A stretch of 29,502 nucleotides of DNA from positions 62,746,044 to 62,775,545 of the forward strand of contig CM044487.1 in NCBI GenBank assembly GCA_024364805.1. Direction: 5' to 3'. This stretch comes from Euprymna scolopes. Taxonomy: Eukaryota; Mollusca; Cephalopoda; Sepiida; Sepiolidae. How positions within the stretch are numbered: position 1 is the first letter of the stretch; each line of letters starts with the position of its first letter. The notes below the pieces were generated by a model. The model ran no database searches. It was not told the DNA's origin and saw only the letters and a list, made by a program, of their open reading frames with translations. Positions 9,740 through 22,559 of the stretch are shown piece after piece. The translations under genes were made by a program, and so were the position numbers.

Positions 9740-12700
9740 TTATAAATACCTAGGCAATCCCTACGTTTAAAACATCAGCAATTGGCAGGCAGCAAATTTC
9801 CTGCGTAATAAAATCGGATTAGTTTGTTTTGACAAAGGTGTTATTGTCTTTGAAACGGTGACGGTGTTTTATTTTATGTTAATAGAAACCTCAAACACAT
9901 AAATGCTGCGATTACTTGTAATGGTCAATATATGAAAAGGCAATACGTTATTTACAAACATTATCAATTTACACGCTGTGCGTTTAATGTTATAAGAATA
10001 CTGTTTTTAGATATGTTGGCGACTTTACTTTCGTAAATATGTTTCTTAATGACGCCATATTGTAATGTTACTAAGCATTCACTTATTAAGCGAATAATTA
10101 GATCCCGAAATATGCGAATTCTTAGAGCTCAGCGAATCAGAATAGACAGAATTCTGGGGGAGAGAGATAATTAGTCTATTAATTATGAACTGGAAATAGG
10201 AAAAGGTATGTAATCTCTATGTTTATATTTGTAGGAGTAGTTATTTAGAAAACACGCTTTCCTGTGTAGATGCTGATTTTTTTTATGAAATGCAGCCTTA
10301 TTATCAGGCTCTATGATTTAAATTTTTATTCGAAATCTACATAATATAATAATTATTAGACTGGATGTATTGAATTTGTATGTGACTTCTGTTGTTGTAA
10401 ACCTACTATACTTTGGTCCAGACGAAAAAATACCACACCCTTATATAAAAGATAATTATTTAACTGAAAATTGTTAACCTAAATTTAATATAAACAGTAT
10501 TATACTGGAGTGCATATGTTTGACAATATTATATATAAAGCATTGCATTATTCATTAAATTTTATTGTTATATAGGCTGACATGGAATTTATTTCTGGAA
10601 GTATAATTATGAATAATAAAGATATTTAAATAACATTTCTAATATAGCAATTAAAGTGTAACATTTCAAAATGTGCGTTTCCTAACATAGCACGGCGCAA
10701 CAGTAACGTCAGTATGTAGTTTAGTAGAAGGTCTATTTTATGAGCGCCGTTGTAGAGGTGTTGGGTTACATAACACTTCATCATATTTTAATCTGGGCAT
10801 AATTATGATTGAGGAAACAAGGTTTAAAAGTGGAATTACAATGATATTGGCTTAGATAATATACCTATAATTACTAAAATCTCAAATAATCACATTGAAC
10901 ATTTTCTCAGTACTAAACAAATATTCAATACCGGGTTGATGAAACCTACGCTGTATTTTAAGAGATTTTAAGAAACTTGTTCGAGCAAAGCGATTTTATG
11001 GATTCAGAATAGTCGAGGATGTGTGAGCCAGTCTGGTCATGTTGCAAACTAGAAAATATGTATATTTATTCTTGTTCATACTGCTGAAAATTGCAATACC
11101 TATTGTTTTAATATTACATTTTCGAAACGTATTTAGCCTTTGAAATAGATCTGGTAATCATAAAAAAATGTCGAATTAAAATACGCAGTCCAAATATTTT
11201 CTAATTTTTCCACATTTCTACATGCATTTGTTCGACAAAAGACTATTAACGATATTAATTAAAGTATAAACTATGTATGTATATTTATATATTTGAGTAA
11301 ACTTAATTTTAATAATACGTGGTCTATACATTCGAATCATAACAATTTCATTTTTACTAGTGCGTTTCCTTCAACGATATTAAACTGTTTACTTCTTATT
11401 TCTACTTAAATTGTTTCTAATATAAGAATAAATTATTCAACTGGTTATGAGAATTTCCTGCATAAGAAAACATTAGGTTTGTTCTATACGGTTTATTTCA
11501 TCGGATTTGTACTTAGTAATGTTTTAGGAAATTTACTAATAATTTAACAATACATAAATAGAAAAAAATTCATCTGTAAAAAAGACATGACCATTTAGAG
11601 AGTAATGCCGTATACATCCACACCCACACACAATACTGATTACTAATTCGTGGTTAATTAGGAAGATTCAACAACGAGAAAAAAAGTTACTGCATATTTC
11701 AATAAAATTTCTTGGAATTGAATGAGTGAGCATTCCTCAGGGTTACACTTGTTTATTACGGCTATACTAAAAGATACTTCCATAGTATGAGTTTCTGCCT
11801 TTAATTTAGGTTCTAAAATATAATACGATACTGAATCAAAAAATGCACTGATATACTTGTTCCGGTTTATGCAATTTAACAATATATTATTTTGTGAATA
11901 TTATATTCAACACACTTTTCCAAGTTGTAAATATACTTCATTTAATTCCGGCACACACGCAGGTTAAACAAAAATGTTATTCGAAAGCTAAATAGGATAG
12001 TAACACTCTTTCGCCCAAACAAGATTTGACGACAATATACGGTAATTTACAGCAATTATATTCATACTAAACAACTTTAATTTCGGAAAAAATATGGAGA
12101 AGTATAAGTTCACCATGGTTAATTCGTTGACGAACGGAATAAGCTTTTCTGCTAAGCATCTGTGCATTTTATATGCAAATTATGTGGTCGACAGTAAGTA
12201 TTAAAATCACGGTAGTATTTATCATTTTACTGGGGGTTGGGCTCAACCGTATTTGCAATTTGCAAGAATTGAGCTGATTACAAACTATTACTATGCCTGG
12301 AATTGTTACCTCCCATTGCGAATAATTTGAAAAGTGCATTTTCCATACGTAAAATTGTGTTACCCATACCTAAGATCCATGAAAAGCATAGAGGTGAAAC
12401 ATATAAATTTGATAATGTTTCCAATTAAAAATTGTTCGCACTCCAGATAGCCACGTTAATATAAACGAGACCATAGTCAAAATGATCGCATTTTATACTG
12501 TGTTACTAGTAATCATTGCGTATACAGATAATATTTTTGTTAAATATATATTCTCAGAAACAAAACAAGTAAAATGCTTATTTTTTCTGAGTTTTTTTTA
12601 TGTGCCGAGTTAGAATGATTATACAATACCAATTTTCCATGCACGGATATGCATTGGAGAAAATCGGTTACGTTCATCATTGATTTTCTCACAATACTTC

Positions 12701-13260
12701 GATTAAAGTGCGCATAAATTGAAATCTTAGTTCATGCTTAGTCACTGTTCGCAATTTCTAAAGGTATGTTCAGCTGTCATTGGTAATCGTGAGTGTTATT
12801 TTATAAAGAATTGGAAGCCCTTGAAGAATCAATAGTAAGATCAATTCATTGCCAGCTATATAATTAAGAAAATTGTTAATGTTAGAAGCAATTTTTTAAC
12901 AAGGCATGATTTATTTTTTAAATAAATGGAATAGGTGAATATGGACAAAGAATAAAAATAATCTCAAACATTAATTGTAAAAAAATACAACAGATTCGTA
13001 CTTAAGCATCGCAAAAATTAATTTAATCTAGGCATTTTATTAATCAATAAAAGGATTTTAAATGATAAACTGTATCTTGTTTTATTTTTAGGAAAAACGT
13101 TTTTAGCTTAAGCATTTATTTGCTGTTTTATAAATTTTTTGAACTGATAGTATGGTTACAGCCTAAATCCGTAACAGTACTGACTACATATTATAAACTG
13201 AGAAATGCGGTATTTACATTATGGAGATATTATTTAATTATGAACATTTGTGTACATATA
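9740..13260. other. Long AT-rich stretch, no gene recognised
   Basis: About 3.5 kb without a recognisable gene or element. A GC-rich pair of arms, ACGGCGC (10692-10698) and GCGCCGT (10744-10750), is the only conspicuous structure. A 74-codon frame on the - strand at 11658-11882 looks like chance. Confidence 0.4.
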
Positions 13261-13296
13261 ATATAACGTTTGCATGTATACACATGCAAATTATAT
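13261..13296. repeat. Perfect 9-bp inverted repeat with octamer motif
   Basis: Arms TTTGCATGT (13269-13277) and ACATGCAAA (13282-13290) flank the loop ATAC. The stem extends through ATATAA (13261-13266) and TTATAT (13291-13296) across a 2-nt bulge. The right arm with the next base makes ATGCAAAT, the consensus octamer for POU-domain factors. The mirrored ATTTGCAT is not complete on the left. Confidence 0.75.
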
Positions 13297-13299
13297 CAT

Positions 13300-14018
<719 letters not shown>

Positions 14019-14540
14019 ATAAGCTGCATCAGTAGGTAGCATGTGTTGTAGAGCAGTTCATCTACAATATCACTTCTTAAACATTGTGCCACTTTTAGAC
14101 ATTACTGGAGTTTTCTGTAGCTCTTGGGATTCGTACACAACCGGCAAACTTGTAGATGGTTTGCAACAAAAATAGAATATCTGTTTGGATCTAATCGAAA
14201 TAGAATCATGTTATTCCTGTGGAGAGAATTTTATCTGTTTATTTTGTACATAAAACCTATAGCATGACTCTTGAAATACTTATAAATGTTAACGGATTTA
14301 ACAAAGATGTCTTGTTAAAATACCTGACATACAATATATGCACATAAAAACAACATTATCGCAATGAGTTTGCATTGAAAAGTAAAACAAAAGCGGTTTA
14401 CTTAGTTAATTACGGTCTTTTAACGCCCGTCTGTATATAACTAGTACAGAAATCATATTTTTATAATGATTGACTTATTACTAAATAAATACAATAACAT
14501 CTTAGCATAAAAGTACTGTAGTTGCGAACACATGTATGTT

Positions 14541-14546
<6 letters not shown>

Positions 14547-14574
<28 letters not shown>
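14547..14574. repeat. 28-bp AT microsatellite
   Basis: Uninterrupted AT, 14 units, preceded by an interrupted TATATA stretch. Confidence 0.95.
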
Positions 14575-14577
<3 letters not shown>

Positions 14578-14906
14578 TTTTGACCTGGCTATGATATATA
14601 ACAGGCATCTAAGTTTAATCACTAATGAGCAAAATAAATCACCGCAACTTAACAGAAATAAAAAAAATGTAAACAGCAAATAAATAATAATTTCTTATCA
14701 TGCAATTTTTGAAAAAAGTTATGAAAATCAAACATTTGTTTCTAAACTGTAGTAATTTCTTTTGTAATCCTTCGTTAATAGTTATACTTTAATCTGGCAT
14801 GAATTCGATTTTATTTCCTCTTTAGAAATATAGAATAAATTATTAACATTAAGCCAATCTTATTTAATTTTGTGAGAGTAAGATATATCGGGAATTAATT
14901 TTCTCA

Positions 14907-14998
14907 CTTTATTATCATAGTTGTGAGCTATATGTTTGACAACCCTATATTACTTTATTATCATAGTTGTGAGCTATATGTATGACAACCCTATATTA
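14907..14998 (+). repeat. Recent 46-bp tandem duplication
   Basis: Two adjacent 46-bp units, 14907-14952 and 14953-14998, beginning CTTTATTATCATAGTTGTGA. They differ at a single position (TGTTTGAC versus TGTATGAC), so the duplication is young relative to the repeats around it. Confidence 0.95.
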
Positions 14999-17640
14999 AT
15001 ATTATGGAAAATATTAAATCGAAGTTTAATAATAGATTATCCCTAAGCATACACAGATAGCACGTGTGCTTACAGGTCTTCATCGATGGACAATCGATAT
15101 TTCCCTTTGAAAGTTCCATTAGTAAGTTAGTATATCATTAGTAACCATTGTGTTGAGGAGCCATTTTTTAGGTGTACGGAATATGTTGTTGCTTTTTAGT
15201 TACCACTCCTCGCAAATCTACTTAATTCCAAAGTATTATTACCCATGATACTAGCAAAATAAGTTGCTTAAATATACGTGCTTTTCAAATAAAATGCACC
15301 AAACATTGATGTAATTGTTCCGTCCATTTTTTTGTAAAACAATATTTCGATTTAAATCGAGATACAAATTGCATTGGGTTTTCAAGAAAACTATTAAACT
15401 AAAACGCATGAACAAATATTGGAAACGACACTGAATTCGGAATTCCATAACCTGAAATTGATTTAGAGAGCAGAAAACAAAACTTCAGCTAAAATTCCAT
15501 ATGTACGTATTTTTATGTAGAAGAATAAGAAAAATTTTTCATACAAAATTACTGGATTCGACATTTCATAACTTCGAAAGAGGTGATATGCCGTAACACA
15601 AAACATACACATATAAATGGGTGTCTCAGACCATTGATAATTAGATACGTGTATTTTGATAAGGTTCTCTGATAAATGACTCAGTTATATCAAACATATG
15701 ACTGCGGGTCCGAGTATATCCTCGAACCCTGATATTGTGTTCCATGTTATTTACGAGAAAAAGGCCATATCTTTTTATAATAATTATTGAAGGATGTTTA
15801 CATGAATGACACGTAACCAGCGATCAATTTCTCAAATAGTAGAAATTGCGAAATTTCCAGTTGTTGGTTAATATTATTCTAAGCAGGCCACGTTAGTCCA
15901 TGACAGTTTCTTGAAAATAAATTCGACTGTATGTGGGATGCTTGGCATCAGTTGAAACTTGTCGTTCAAGCGTAGATATCTGCTCTATACACTTAAGATG
16001 GAGCCACTAATTTCAGTTGTTTTTTTTTAAACATAATTATTAGCGAACCGCTTGAGACATTCCAACCAAGTATACCGATGTGGTAGTTCAAACATTTTTA
16101 AAAGACCGAAGTACACTCTATCTTACGCCCGGACTGACTATTTTACTTTCCAAGTTTCCCTCACGTCTTTCCATCACAGAGCATGTGTAGACATATTTAA
16201 ATTCATATAGTCGAATTTGCTCGAAGACAATGCGACATTAATCGATCAATAAATATGAAATATATTTTAGTAAGGACAGTATTGATCATTATTGTGCAAT
16301 ATCGATGTGACATACACTTCACCACCGCATGGATCTGAAATTGTTATTTATTCATGTTTCTTTGTGTATATAGCTGGTGCATAATACAACGTTGTATTTA
16401 GAATAAAATAATTATCATAATATCGTATTATTTCGAATATTATTGTGGCATTCGCCTGCTCAATATATTACTAGTCAGAATTATTATTTAAGTTGAGAAA
16501 TACAACTGAGATTGCAAACACCATTAATTAAAGTTATTTTTGTTAAACAAAGTGAAATACGATTTGGGACAACAATTAAACAACCGTCGTTCCCTTATTT
16601 TACGTTTAATATATTCTAAATTCTGTAACATAATACCTTTCATATTTTAATTAATGTATTTTTAATTAGCATGTACGTATATGATCCATAAGCATAAATG
16701 AGTATACATAAAAACTCGTTATACAAAGCGTGAAATTATTTACCACATCGTAAAGACCCGTTAAGATTATTGCGTACAAACGTAAGGAAACAAATCAATC
16801 ACATGTTAATCTCAGTACTTGAATACACATCTCCTCGTGCGTTATACATTACACTGAACGCAATGCGTGTGCGTACAGTAGTGTATACGAAATACTCTAA
16901 AAAGTTTCTTTGTTTTCCTATTTCCTATATAAAATTGCGGGCTTATTTAATGATATTAGCGATATATAAAGAATGTGGAATATTAAACACTGCCGGTACA
17001 TCAAGATAAACACTGGGTATGTAAGTCAACTTTCTTAATTGTATTAAGATAGTGCACTTTTTGTGTTGTAAAATACATTACCAGCATTTAAATATTGTAA
17101 ACAACTTAAACCCATATTTCTTGCAAACTCTTTTCACTTGTAGAAGTGAAATATCGCTTTTCGGTTTGTATTAATCATATCTTAGTTGGGAGACGTCAGC
17201 TGTCAAATAAATATAAGTTTTATTTCTTCTGTGTTCAATGAAAGTCAGCGAAGGAGACAAAACTAATTTATTTAAAAAAAAAAGATAAGAGTCGAATCAG
17301 GTCAAAGATTTCAATATAACGTCCAAGAAAGCCAAATATTTTTTCTTCAGTGTCCGCAATAAATTGTATTAAATAACTTCAATCAGAATTTTTCTTATTA
17401 AACACATTGTTGATTGATTTACGAATTGACAATCCGCTTTTAGAATAAATAATGCAATTATGTCAAAATGTATGATACACTTGTAAGGGAGTTAAATTAC
17501 ACATCTGTGTGACAATGTTTAGTTATAAATTTGACCGACGTCCGAAACCAACACTTATCTTTGTGTTATTCCTCAACACATGTTATGAGAAAAGGTTATG
17601 GCAATAGCTTTTTGTTTGTTGTTTTGACTCTCAAGTAAAT
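14999..17640. other. AT-rich stretch, no gene recognised
   Basis: About 2.6 kb without a convincing gene or element. Reading frames at 15251-15448 (-) and 16770-17009 (+) show no known motif and are treated as chance. Confidence 0.4.
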
Positions 17641-17685
17641 ATCCGAGACAGTCAGACAACGTATCAACCGAGTACAACGTCACTC

Positions 17686-17725
17686 TATATAAAAGCATAT
17701 GTCATCAGCGGATACACATTCGAGA
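17686..17725 (+). promoter_or_regulatory. Candidate TATA-type core promoter
   Basis: CTATATAAAAGC at 17685-17696 is a near-consensus TATA box set in locally GC-richer DNA (about 17640-17730), unlike the simple TA runs elsewhere. A weak initiator-like CACATTC lies about 30 bp downstream at 17715-17721. No downstream coding sequence is visible, so any gene would need its first coding exon beyond this region. In DNA this AT-rich, a chance match is quite possible. Confidence 0.25.
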
Positions 17726-17729
17726 GTAA

Positions 17730-18404
17730 AAAAAAGACCAAGTGTACAGATATAGAAATTTGCTGTTTATTTACATCGGGCTTGTGTAATTTTTGCTAAA
17801 ATAGTTTAAATAATAGACCCGCAATCGTTACTGTGACACATTAATTAGCAGTCCTATAAGTTTTAGATATATATGATAATTTTTTCATGATTGCAATATT
17901 CTAAATAATAAATATGTAACAGTTTACGTGTGTTAGCTCAATCATTATGGATGCGGAAACGGCCGGATTGCTTTTCTAAATAAACACATAGGTACTAGAT
18001 GAGCGCCAAATATGTACTGGGAATTGGTCATCGAAATATGCGGTTCAATACAGAATGTCCGATTTTTTAATAATTTAGACATAAATACAACAATTTTTCA
18101 CAACTGCATTTCAGAAAACTGAGCACCGCGCCATAGAAAAATCAATAGTTATTGTGTATTAGACACCGGCGCAGTCGAAATAACTAAAAAGAAAAACAAG
18201 TTTAACAGGATATTTTACGTATGCGATTTGAACTTCAAGTAACGCCATTATTTACCCATAATTGTATACACTTATTTGTATTTTCTCTGCAGTATAATTT
18301 AATGTATGTAGGATAAGTCAAGTTTAAAGTAGCTGAGCAGCGGTTTGTTCCCAATAGTTTTGGGGAATAACTAACAAGCTTCTGTACAGAACCATGTTCT
18401 CTAT
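17730..18404. other. AT-rich stretch, no gene recognised
   Basis: Holds no recognised gene. A 73-codon frame on the - strand at 18235-18456 runs into the tandem duplication and shows no family motif. Confidence 0.4.
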
Positions 18405-18476
18405 GGCTTACATTATCAATGGAATTGAGGTAATTCTCTAGGCCATACATTATCAATGGAATCTGGGATAATTTTG
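18405..18476 (+). repeat. 36-bp tandem duplication
   Basis: Two units, 18405-18440 and 18441-18476, share TACATTATCAATGGAAT and GGTAAT/GGATAAT with about seven differences. It lies directly at the left edge of LINE 3, so it may be part of that element or may mark the insertion boundary. Confidence 0.85.
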
Positions 18477-18559
18477 CAGCGAATTCTACACATTGATGTC
18501 GGAGCCGTCTTCTCCCTATATCTCCTCCTGTTATTTAGAACCCACTATGTGGCACACCC

Positions 18560-19340
18560 ATTTCTGTACGTGGTATTGCCAAACTTATCAAAAATTTTAT
18601 TCCAGTAATCACTTGGATCCGACGGTAGTCCAGGTATATTTCTCAAAAAGCTTCAACTGAAACAAGGTCTCATACCTTCAAAGTTGTTTAAACTATGCCT
18701 TAATGATAAATACTTACCAACACACTGGAAAATCTCGTCAGTGTGCCCCGTATAAAATCAGTCTAAAGATTAGTAATCTCCTTCTCAGTATAGACCAATG
18801 AGTCTCCTGTTCATCATGAGGAAGTGCTGACATTTCTGATAAACAGAAACGTTGTAACCATCTCATTAAAAAATAAGTTGCCTAATGACGTGCAATACGG
18901 TTTCCCTTCTTCGATATCTACATATGATGGCTTAACTGGTATATCATACAAAGTGAATCTCTTCATAAAGGTTTCGTTTTTAAAAGCAATAGCTCTGGCA
19001 TACATAACTCGTTTATCGAGTATGGCATAGGTCTAATTTACAAGATCTTTAGCTATAGAAAAGCTGAAAATGATAGGCGTGTTATTCGTTAACGAACATA
19101 AATAATAGTCTGATTTTTTGACGTCGTTCAAAGTTCTTACCTTGCCTCAACTATTTTCCTGTTCTGCATTAATGATCTTCTAAAAAATGTCTTTAATCAT
19201 TCGTAAACATTTACGCGGACGATACCACTATCTTTGGCAACACTTATAAGACCTGGTATGACAAAGATTTCTCTCTGTGGATCTTGAAAACGTGTTGTAA
19301 TGGGAACATAGTTGACTGGTTAATTTTCATTCATCGAAAA
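18560..19340 (+). pseudogene. LINE 3 reverse transcriptase remnant
   Basis: This would be the enzyme that copies LINE RNA onto nicked target DNA. The fingers region is garbled (LDPTVVQVYFSKSF for the usual LGPDGIPGxFLKK). A clean stretch follows (MLTFLINRNVVTISLKNK and YGFPSSISTYDGLTG at 18824-19030), but the block that should carry the first catalytic Asp reads AIALAYITRLSS, so that residue is lost. The second catalytic pair survives as IYADD at 19209-19223. Frame changes occur after FGNTYKTWYDKDFS, and stops follow (L-stop-WEHS-stop-LVNF). Inactive. Confidence 0.85.
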
Positions 19341-19559
19341 CCAAGCCTGTGTTTTTTCCATCATAATCGCTCGACACACATCACGTTCCAATTTCAATTC
19401 ATGGGTCTTATTTTTAGTTTCAGCTCTTGACATACCGTGAACCTGTCCATGCATTATCGCTGTTTTTATGAAAAGTTCCTGCCTGCGTTCTAAATTACTG
19501 TTGTCCATTGCCAGATTCTGCGTGAAATACGCGTCTAGATTAAACAACTATCAATAATC

Positions 19560-20401
19560 CCCCTCAATGTGTATATGTGCGTCAACCTAACCGTGGATTC
19601 AATGAAAGAAGATTTGGCTTTAAACTACCTGCCCATAGACATCTGTTCATTTCTGGCTTTCGACGGGATTCAATTTTATTATTTTTAAGTCCAACTAAAC
19701 AAGTTCTGGATGCCCAATTAACTACATTTCCACTACGATCAATTAGTCTTATTAACTACCGTACACTCATTCACTCTTATTCCCGAGTACCCTTTGGACC
19801 TTGACAAGAGAGTATTTTGTAAGTAATGCTTCTCGGGCTTACATTAACATTGTGTCTGAAATTGAACACATAAATTAATCCTGTTCTTAATATCGCTAGA
19901 AAATTATTTTCATATGTCTACCTCTCCAATTAATCTATCACTGATGATGAAATCCCTTGCCTCTATAAAAGCCAGATAGACCCTACAATAGAGTACTCTT
20001 GCTACATTTGGGCAGGGATTGATTAGCGCACCTTATGCAGCTTTTATAGTGTGCATATCCGACTTGGAAACCTATTAGCTGTTGGCCTTTTCTCTTCCCT
20101 GCAACCTCTTTCCTCAACTGACAATGCGTTGCGAGTGTTTTTATTTAATATTTATTTTCGTGGCAAGAGGTAAACTAAACACCTATAAATAGCCTTTCCT
20201 TTGCCAAACCTTTTCGAAAACATTCGACTTACTATACCTACTATATACAGTGTAACCAACTGTATGCTCAAATCTGAATGTAAATTCTATGAAAAAACTT
20301 GTTTTAGAACTGTCCACCTGCCGAACACTTCTACGCTAACCTGCGTCTTGGTTGAATACAACATGGTCGTCCGTAAAGTAAATGAAAGGCCGGCCCCATA
20401 A
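19560..20401 (+). pseudogene. LINE 3 ORF2 C-terminal region remnant
   Basis: The clearest parts are YKSQIDPTIEYSCYIWAGID (19964-20023), RLGNLLAVGLFSSLQPLS near 20060-20120, and an open frame of 66 codons at 20201-20401 containing KFYEKTCFRTVHLPN, the worn form of the FxRTAHLWNSLP motif. The stretch 19560-19800 is poorly matched to relatives and may be heavily rearranged. Confidence 0.75.
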
Positions 20402-20410
20402 TAAAAACAA

Positions 20411-21185
20411 TTTCCCCAATTTACATTAGAGGATTACTATATATATTACAATACAAAAATACGAGCAGGAAAAGATATATGGTAAAGCTTAAACATGGGA
20501 AATAAAGGACTCGTTAAAACTAGATAAGAAAAGGACAAATATTCTAATAAAATATAAAAGTATAAATTGAAATATTGCAACATAAAGAATTTATTGTATT
20601 ATGTGTGAAATTAATTAAAAAATAATCTTTATCATGAAATAGTTCAATTGATAGAATTATAATATTTTTACTAGAACAATCTTATCGTTTTTTCCGGTTT
20701 TAGCAACTAGTTTTTTTTTTACGTTTCTATGTTTAAGCTTAAGAATATCACTTTTCATAGACCTATTTTTGAAATTGTAATCCATTTTTTCTATGCTTTT
20801 AATACACTCACTTATTTTTTGTTTAAGTTCATCTTAATGTTTTCCTATTAAACACATATTTTATAACAATGTACGACATTCGTCTGCTTTCAATAAAATC
20901 CCCCAAATTATCTCCTGTTATTGTTTTTATTCTCTCCGTTTCTCTAGTTACTTCTTTTTCTGTGAAAGCAGTTAATTAGTAGAAAAAGTAGTCGATGAAT
21001 CGAAGTAGTTCCTATGGAAACAAGTCATAAAAAATGTAACTTACCAACTTGCATATATTTACGATTTTTAACAACAGAAAATGCATTAGAACTTTTGTAT
21101 TACTGAACGAACATTTTCACAATATATCTAAGGTGATCCATCGACTGTAATATTGGTTTGACCTTTGGTCGAAAAATGAGTAAGC
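20411..21185. other. AT-rich stretch, no gene recognised
   Basis: Very AT-rich, with T-runs near 20710 and 20815. Nothing recognised. Confidence 0.5.
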
Positions 21186-21232
21186 GGTGAAGTTTTAAAG
21201 AAGTTCTAAATGGCTAAAACTGCCACTTCACC
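21186..21232. repeat. Bulged hairpin next to a microsatellite
   Basis: GGTGA + AGTTTTA (21186-21197) can pair with TAAAACT (21215-21221) and TCACC (21228-21232), giving 12 bp of stem with a 6-nt bulge and a 17-nt loop. An alternative pairing is GGTGAAGT with ACTTCACC. Confidence 0.6.
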
Positions 21233-21242
21233 ATATAGTGAG

Positions 21243-21245
<3 letters not shown>

Positions 21246-21297
<52 letters not shown>

Positions 21298-21315
21298 TAG
21301 ATAGATAGATAGATA
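21246..21315. repeat. Compound TA / GATA microsatellite
   Basis: About 50 bp of TA (21246-21295) followed without a break by five GATA units (21296-21315). Confidence 0.97.
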
Positions 21316-22456
21316 AACCAAAATTATTTTATTTATAGGACTTGTTCAAGTAGAAACACTTTTTTTTTTACAGAGTTAATTTTTTAATATTCCATGACGC
21401 AGTAAAATACGACACATATTCGAGGGGAATACGCAAGAAAATCAAATTGTACATATGTATTGACCTAACACATACGTCATTCTGTTACCGATAAGACCTA
21501 TAATATGCATTCACCGTATTATCTCCGTAGAAAGACAACTATATCTAGACAAGCTCAAAATGCATCAAATACTCCCGAATGTGTCTCTTTTTTAGCATCG
21601 CGCAAGTTGACCTTTTTACCATTAATATATTCGAACTTTTTGTGATTTTTTTTTTACTTTTCGACTGAATGGCGCCCCAAAGGAATAAGTAGTTTAATTA
21701 CAACCAATTTTATAGTATGGCGAGACATCTTGCGACCAGTCGTTATAAAAACTTATGTGTAGCGCAGCTTTACTTTTGCAAACCTGTATTCAGAGGGAAA
21801 ATAATGCTAGAAGGCTGAAATCTACATTTTACTACGCTTTGTTAATTTATGCTCAGTCTCTTAAATTCACTTGTTTTGGTATTTGTAAGAATTCAAAATC
21901 TTTACGCATTGCTTATTATCATTCACTGTTCTCTTTACCTGCTACTCAACAGGGATATATTCGGTTTATTTCTCTGCATTAATTTGCAACACCCATTATA
22001 TATAGTATATGTTTCTATAAACTTTCAAAATGTTCTTGAAATTGTTGCGATTGATGAGAATATAGGAATAATCAGCAAATATGTCAGAAGTATTTAGCGA
22101 AACCGTTTAGAAAATTTATACATGTTTCTATGTATTTTTTATGAGAAACCAGGCAATTTTTTCCGAATATAAAAACAATTAATATTCTCAGATGTACATT
22201 GGTCGCATTTCAATCTCCTTGTCTTGTGTATTTTTAGTTGATTTGTTAAAGCATATTCTGTATCTTAGTATGTTTTAAATCAAAAGATCAGATATTACTA
22301 GACACAGAACATTTGCAAATGGGGGGAGTAATTGCATGTTAAAAAGCCGAACATGTGTAATAATGATGAGAAATTAGTTAGAAGGAAGGCTTACTTATTA
22401 TAATTATTATAAATATTAACCTAGGTGTCCGGGTTTGCTCTGGCTTTGGAGGTGTG
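21316..22456. other. AT-rich stretch, no gene recognised
   Basis: Two overlapping frames at 21755-21982 and 21849-22097 (+) read hydrophobic, Leu/Ile/Tyr-rich peptides without any known motif. They are typical of chance frames in AT-rich DNA. No mobile element recognised. Confidence 0.4.
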
Positions 22457-22559
22457 AAAAAGTGGTAGTAGACAGACAGGATTGAACCCGTGACGTGAAG
22501 GCGGAAACGTAAGTAAAATAAAATTTGACGTCCTACCCTTCCTCCGCGGAATCGGAAGT
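22457..22559 (-). mobile_element. tRNA-derived SINE-like copy B
   Basis: Homologue of copy A (8374-8486), in the same orientation. Read on the - strand, GGTTCAATCC at 22488-22479 is a B box with one change from the core. GCGGAGGAAGGGTAG at about 22548-22534 is a plausible worn A box, about 45 bp upstream, as in tRNA-derived SINE heads. The middle reads through a short T-rich stretch (A-rich on +). No complete tRNA fold can be drawn. The 3' limit is uncertain: sequence down to about 22425 (CTCCAAAGCCAGAG on the - strand) may belong to the element. Confidence 0.6.

Larger units (their letters stand above)
18478..20410 (+). mobile_element. Decayed 5'-truncated LINE (LINE 3), distinct from LINE 1
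   Basis: A GC-richer block with a chain of LINE ORF2 motifs in shifting frames on the + strand: CGTPISVRGIAKLI near 18550, LINRNVVTISLKNKLPNDV then QYGF (18839-18905), an IYADDTTIFGNTYKTWYDKD stretch at 19209, LVNFHSSKTKPVFF near 19317, KSQIDPTIEYSC near 19970, and FYEKTCFRTVHLPN near 20285. It ends at AATAAAAAC near 20402. No endonuclease is present, which fits 5' truncation. Protein wording differs from LINE 1 throughout, so it is a different family of the same broad group. Confidence 0.9.

Noticed and set aside
10692-10750. ACGGCGC / GCGCCGT inverted pair
   Set aside because: Only 7 bp with a 45-nt loop and no further structure. Too weak to call an element.
15715-15735. Possible tRNA or SINE B box on the - strand (GGTTCGAGG)
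   Set aside because: The last bases deviate from the B box, no A box lies upstream, and no cloverleaf can be drawn.
19320-19547. 75-codon - strand frame
   Set aside because: It is antisense to LINE 3, whose motifs read on the + strand across the same bases.
21755-22097. Two overlapping frames as a membrane protein
   Set aside because: Their hydrophobicity follows from AT-rich codons. They overlap in different frames and neither shows a motif.
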